Source: Bacteroidetes bacterium UBA7662
Lineage (GTDB): Bacteria; Bacteroidota; Bacteroidia; UBA7662
Assembly: GCA_002483345.1 (NCBI GenBank)
Contig: DLHS01000015.1
Span: 156,473 to 220,472 of the forward strand
Length of the DNA stretch: 64,000 bases
Direction: 5' to 3'
Below are positions 61,983 through 64,000 of this stretch, piece after piece. The notes beneath the pieces were generated by a model that searched no databases, was not told the DNA's origin, and saw nothing but the letters and a program-made list of their open reading frames with translations. Position 1 is the first letter of the stretch, and each line of letters starts with the position of its first letter. Position numbers and translations under genes: made by a program.

Positions 61983-62011
61983 GACCCGGCTTCGGCCGGG
62001 TCTTGTTGTTT
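61983..62011 (+). terminator. TTCG-loop terminator after the PhoX-like gene
   Basis: An 8-bp GC-rich stem (61983-61990 with 61995-62002) closes a TTCG tetraloop and is followed by a T-rich run. Confidence 0.85.
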
Positions 62012-62023
62012 AAAGCCGCTGTT

Positions 62024-63958
62024 ATGCAACCTGAAAAAAGTTCAAAATACATCGTCATTTCGATGATAATACTTGTTTTTGCCGGTTTGGCCATGCGCCC
62101 GGCAAACGAAAAATCACCCCTTGCCCTGGTCACCGGACAATACCATGCGGATCTGCAAACGATGCTGGGTTTGCTGACCAATCTGGCAGATTCGCTCGAA
62201 CAGGGTGTAACCACCTCTGCTATGCAGGGTACTTTCAAAGAGGCCAGACTGGCTTACAAAAGAGCCTCTTTTTTAGCCGATTACCTTGATCCCGAATTCG
62301 TAAAAGATTATATCAACGGGGCTCCCTTGCCTAAACTGGAAAGGAATTATTCACAGGTGGAGGTGCTGGAACCCAAAGGCTTCCAACCGCTTGAAGAATT
62401 ACTGTGGGAGGAGCAGACGCCTGAAAATCAACTGAAAGCAACAGCAATCGCGCGCGACCTGCAGCAGCATGTCCGTGATTTTGTACAGTTTCAGAAAAGT
62501 TTTTTACTTGAAGACAGAATGGTGCTGGAGGCCCTCCGTTTTGGGTACATCCGGCTCTTTACCCTTGATCTGGCAGGTTTTGATAGTCCTGCCTCGGGGG
62601 AAAGTCTCGCTGAAGTCAGGGCCGCTTACACCACGATGTCAGCAACCGGGCTTTGGTATGCCGCATTACACAAGCAGGATAATCCTGCGCTTTACAAACG
62701 CCTGAAAGTTTCCTGGGATGCCGGAAGCAGCCAATTGGCAACGGCTGTTGATTTTGATGCTTTCGATCGTTTATACTTTCTGAAAAGCTGCATTAACCCG
62801 CTTTTTGCTGATCTTTTAGTACTACATGAAGATTTAGGCTATCCCAAAAGCAACGACCTGAATACGCAAAAAGTGGCTGTTAACTACAATGAAATCAACC
62901 TTTTTGCACCTGACTTCCTGAACCCCTTCTATTATACACAAATGGTGTCCTCAGAGTATGACTCCAGTCTGATTGCACTTGGAAAACTGCTGTTTTATGA
63001 TCCGGTCCTCTCTGCCACCAACGACAGGGCCTGCGCATCCTGCCACCAGCCGGAAAAGGGCTTTACGGATGGATTTGCCAAAAGTATGGCTACCGGCATG
63101 CAGGGCCATGTAAAGAGAAATGCACCAACCTTGCTGAATGCTGTTTATTCGCCCCGTTTTTTCTGGGATATGCGTACTAATCTACTGGAGACACAATTTG
63201 AGCATGTTTTAGTGAGCAGTCAGGAATTTAACAGTTCAGTCATGGAAGTGCTGCAAAAACTCAAGCAAAGTGACGGGTATACGGCTTATTTTAAGAGCCG
63301 TTTTCCTCAATTTGCCTCAGATCCTATCAATCCATATACCCTTAACATGGCCCTTTCTGCCTTTGTGGTGAGTTTACGGTCGTTTAACAGTCCCTTCGAC
63401 CAATATGTCAGGGGAGAGATAAACACGATTCCGGAAGAAGTGAAACATGGATTTAATCTTTTCATGGGAAAGGCTGTTTGCGGAACCTGTCATTTTGCAC
63501 CCAGTTTTGGTGGCATCGTGCCGCCCTGGTACCAGGAGCAGGAATCGGAGATACTTGGTGTGCCTGATACCGCGCAGCCACCCTACAAACTTGATGCGGA
63601 TGTGGGCAGAGCTGGAGGTATTCCGAAGGAAAACAGTGAGATATACCGCCATTCGTTCAAAACCGTTTCGGTCCGGAATGTGGCTTTGACTGCCCCCTAT
63701 ATGCACAATGGTGTTTATAGCAGCCTCGAAGAAGTCATCGATTTTTATCACAAGGGTGGAGGTGTCGGACTTGGCCTGGAGGTACCATACCAAACCCTGC
63801 CTTTCGACTCCCTGAGTCTTGATGACACCGAAAAGCACGCTTTGAAAGCCTTTATGTTGTCGCTGACGGATACGGCCGGCCTCAGTACCAGACCGGTCCG
63901 TTTACCTGCCTTTCCGACACAAGTGTTGAATCAGCGGGTAATCGGAGGGGTTTATTAG
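62024..63958 (+). CDS. MauG-type diheme cytochrome c peroxidase with N-terminal extension
   Basis: The 644-residue protein starts at 62024, because the frame from 61973 would run through the terminator; a hydrophobic signal/anchor occupies about 10-28. Residues 30-300 are a helical domain not found in standard CCPs, similar in style to imelysin/PIG helical bundles. The diheme part follows with C337-ASCH and C486-GTCH and a partner region RNAPTLLNAVY...FFWDM typical of MauG/CCP. It should reduce peroxide or carry out heme-based oxidation in the periplasm. It lies 61 bp after a phosphatase gene, but the intervening terminator suggests separate control. Confidence 0.92.
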   Translation: MQPEKSSKYIVISMIILVFAGLAMRPANEKSPLALVTGQYHADLQTMLGLLTNLADSLEQGVTTSAMQGTFKEARLAYKRASFLADYLDPEFVKDYINGAPLPKLERNYSQVEVLEPKGFQPLEELLWEEQTPENQLKATAIARDLQQHVRDFVQFQKSFLLEDRMVLEALRFGYIRLFTLDLAGFDSPASGESLAEVRAAYTTMSATGLWYAALHKQDNPALYKRLKVSWDAGSSQLATAVDFDAFDRLYFLKSCINPLFADLLVLHEDLGYPKSNDLNTQKVAVNYNEINLFAPDFLNPFYYTQMVSSEYDSSLIALGKLLFYDPVLSATNDRACASCHQPEKGFTDGFAKSMATGMQGHVKRNAPTLLNAVYSPRFFWDMRTNLLETQFEHVLVSSQEFNSSVMEVLQKLKQSDGYTAYFKSRFPQFASDPINPYTLNMALSAFVVSLRSFNSPFDQYVRGEINTIPEEVKHGFNLFMGKAVCGTCHFAPSFGGIVPPWYQEQESEILGVPDTAQPPYKLDADVGRAGGIPKENSEIYRHSFKTVSVRNVALTAPYMHNGVYSSLEEVIDFYHKGGGVGLGLEVPYQTLPFDSLSLDDTEKHALKAFMLSLTDTAGLSTRPVRLPAFPTQVLNQRVIGGVY

Positions 63959-63960
63959 AT

Positions 63961-64000
63961 ATTGAGATTTCGAGAGGCGAGAGGCGAGAGGCGAGACTTT
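63961..64000 (+). repeat. dispersed repeat with GAGGCGA units, cut by window edge
   Basis: ATTGAGATTTCGA is followed by three GAGGCGA units and GCGAGACTTT. The same outer sequence, with a 10-base middle, occurs inverted at 39385-39417. It begins two bases after the peroxidase gene stop. Confidence 0.6.

Overview
The window looks like chromosomal DNA of a Bacteroidota bacterium; a Chitinophagales/Saprospiria-type lineage is plausible but not proven. The evidence is three proteins with C-terminal type IX secretion (T9SS) sorting domains, many TAnnTTTG-type -7 promoter elements, and families typical of the phylum: HU-CCDC81/SPOR fusion, BatA, DUF4199, DUF4294, DUF4296, DUF5522, BshB1 and a cytophagalysin-type M43 protease. 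Most of the window is ordinary housekeeping DNA in short, tightly overlapping operons.

Layout. 1-3.9 kb: envelope cluster (5'-truncated TPR protein, outer-membrane barrel, HU/SPOR protein). 3.9-4.2 kb: a probable 6S-like small RNA with its own promoter and terminator. 4.2-6.6 kb (minus): LTA4H-type M1 aminopeptidase lipoprotein and Mpo1-like protein. 6.7-14.0 kb: BatA/VWA protein, a dihydroorotase homologue without its metal-binding HxH, an unknown protein, two DUF4199 membrane proteins and two glycosyltransferases. 14.0-16.6 kb (minus): valS. 16.7-21.2 kb: heptaheme cytochrome c with TPRs, mltG, thioesterase, YihY. 21.2-21.7 kb: divergent tRNA-Leu and tRNA-Ser.

22.1-36.4 kb is the accessory region. 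A T9SS protein is followed by a 3286-residue SpvB/FG-GAP/RHS protein ending in a JAB-like metalloprotease tip. Next come a lipoprotein (candidate immunity protein), a displaced RHS-core/toxin-tip module with a glycine-zipper domain, a small membrane protein and another lipoprotein. The DNA after the RHS core is visibly richer in A+T than the core. The arrangement fits a polymorphic-toxin locus that swaps C-terminal cassettes.

36.5-47.3 kb: NlpC/P60 hydrolase, sirtuin, NfeD plus flotillin FloA, a secreted unknown, tRNA-Arg, a heptamer-repeat hairpin, CorA, a hybrid histidine kinase, YggS, DUF4296 and MutS2. 47.4-49.3 kb: a 3-oxoacid CoA-transferase operon whose A and B subunits are separated by a 554-bp inverted-repeat-bounded cassette carrying one GxxExxY (PD-(D/E)XK-fold) gene; this is the most suggestive unnamed element here. 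49.3-64 kb: GNAT, aspartate kinase, M43 protease, phosphodiesterase, an unknown protein plus DUF5522 behind purB, DUF4294, bshB1 with an atypical Nramp-like transporter, a membrane metallophosphoesterase, a PhoX-like T9SS protein and a MauG-type diheme peroxidase.

No CRISPR array, prophage, transposase or rRNA operon was seen. All family assignments come from reading motifs; no database search was run.
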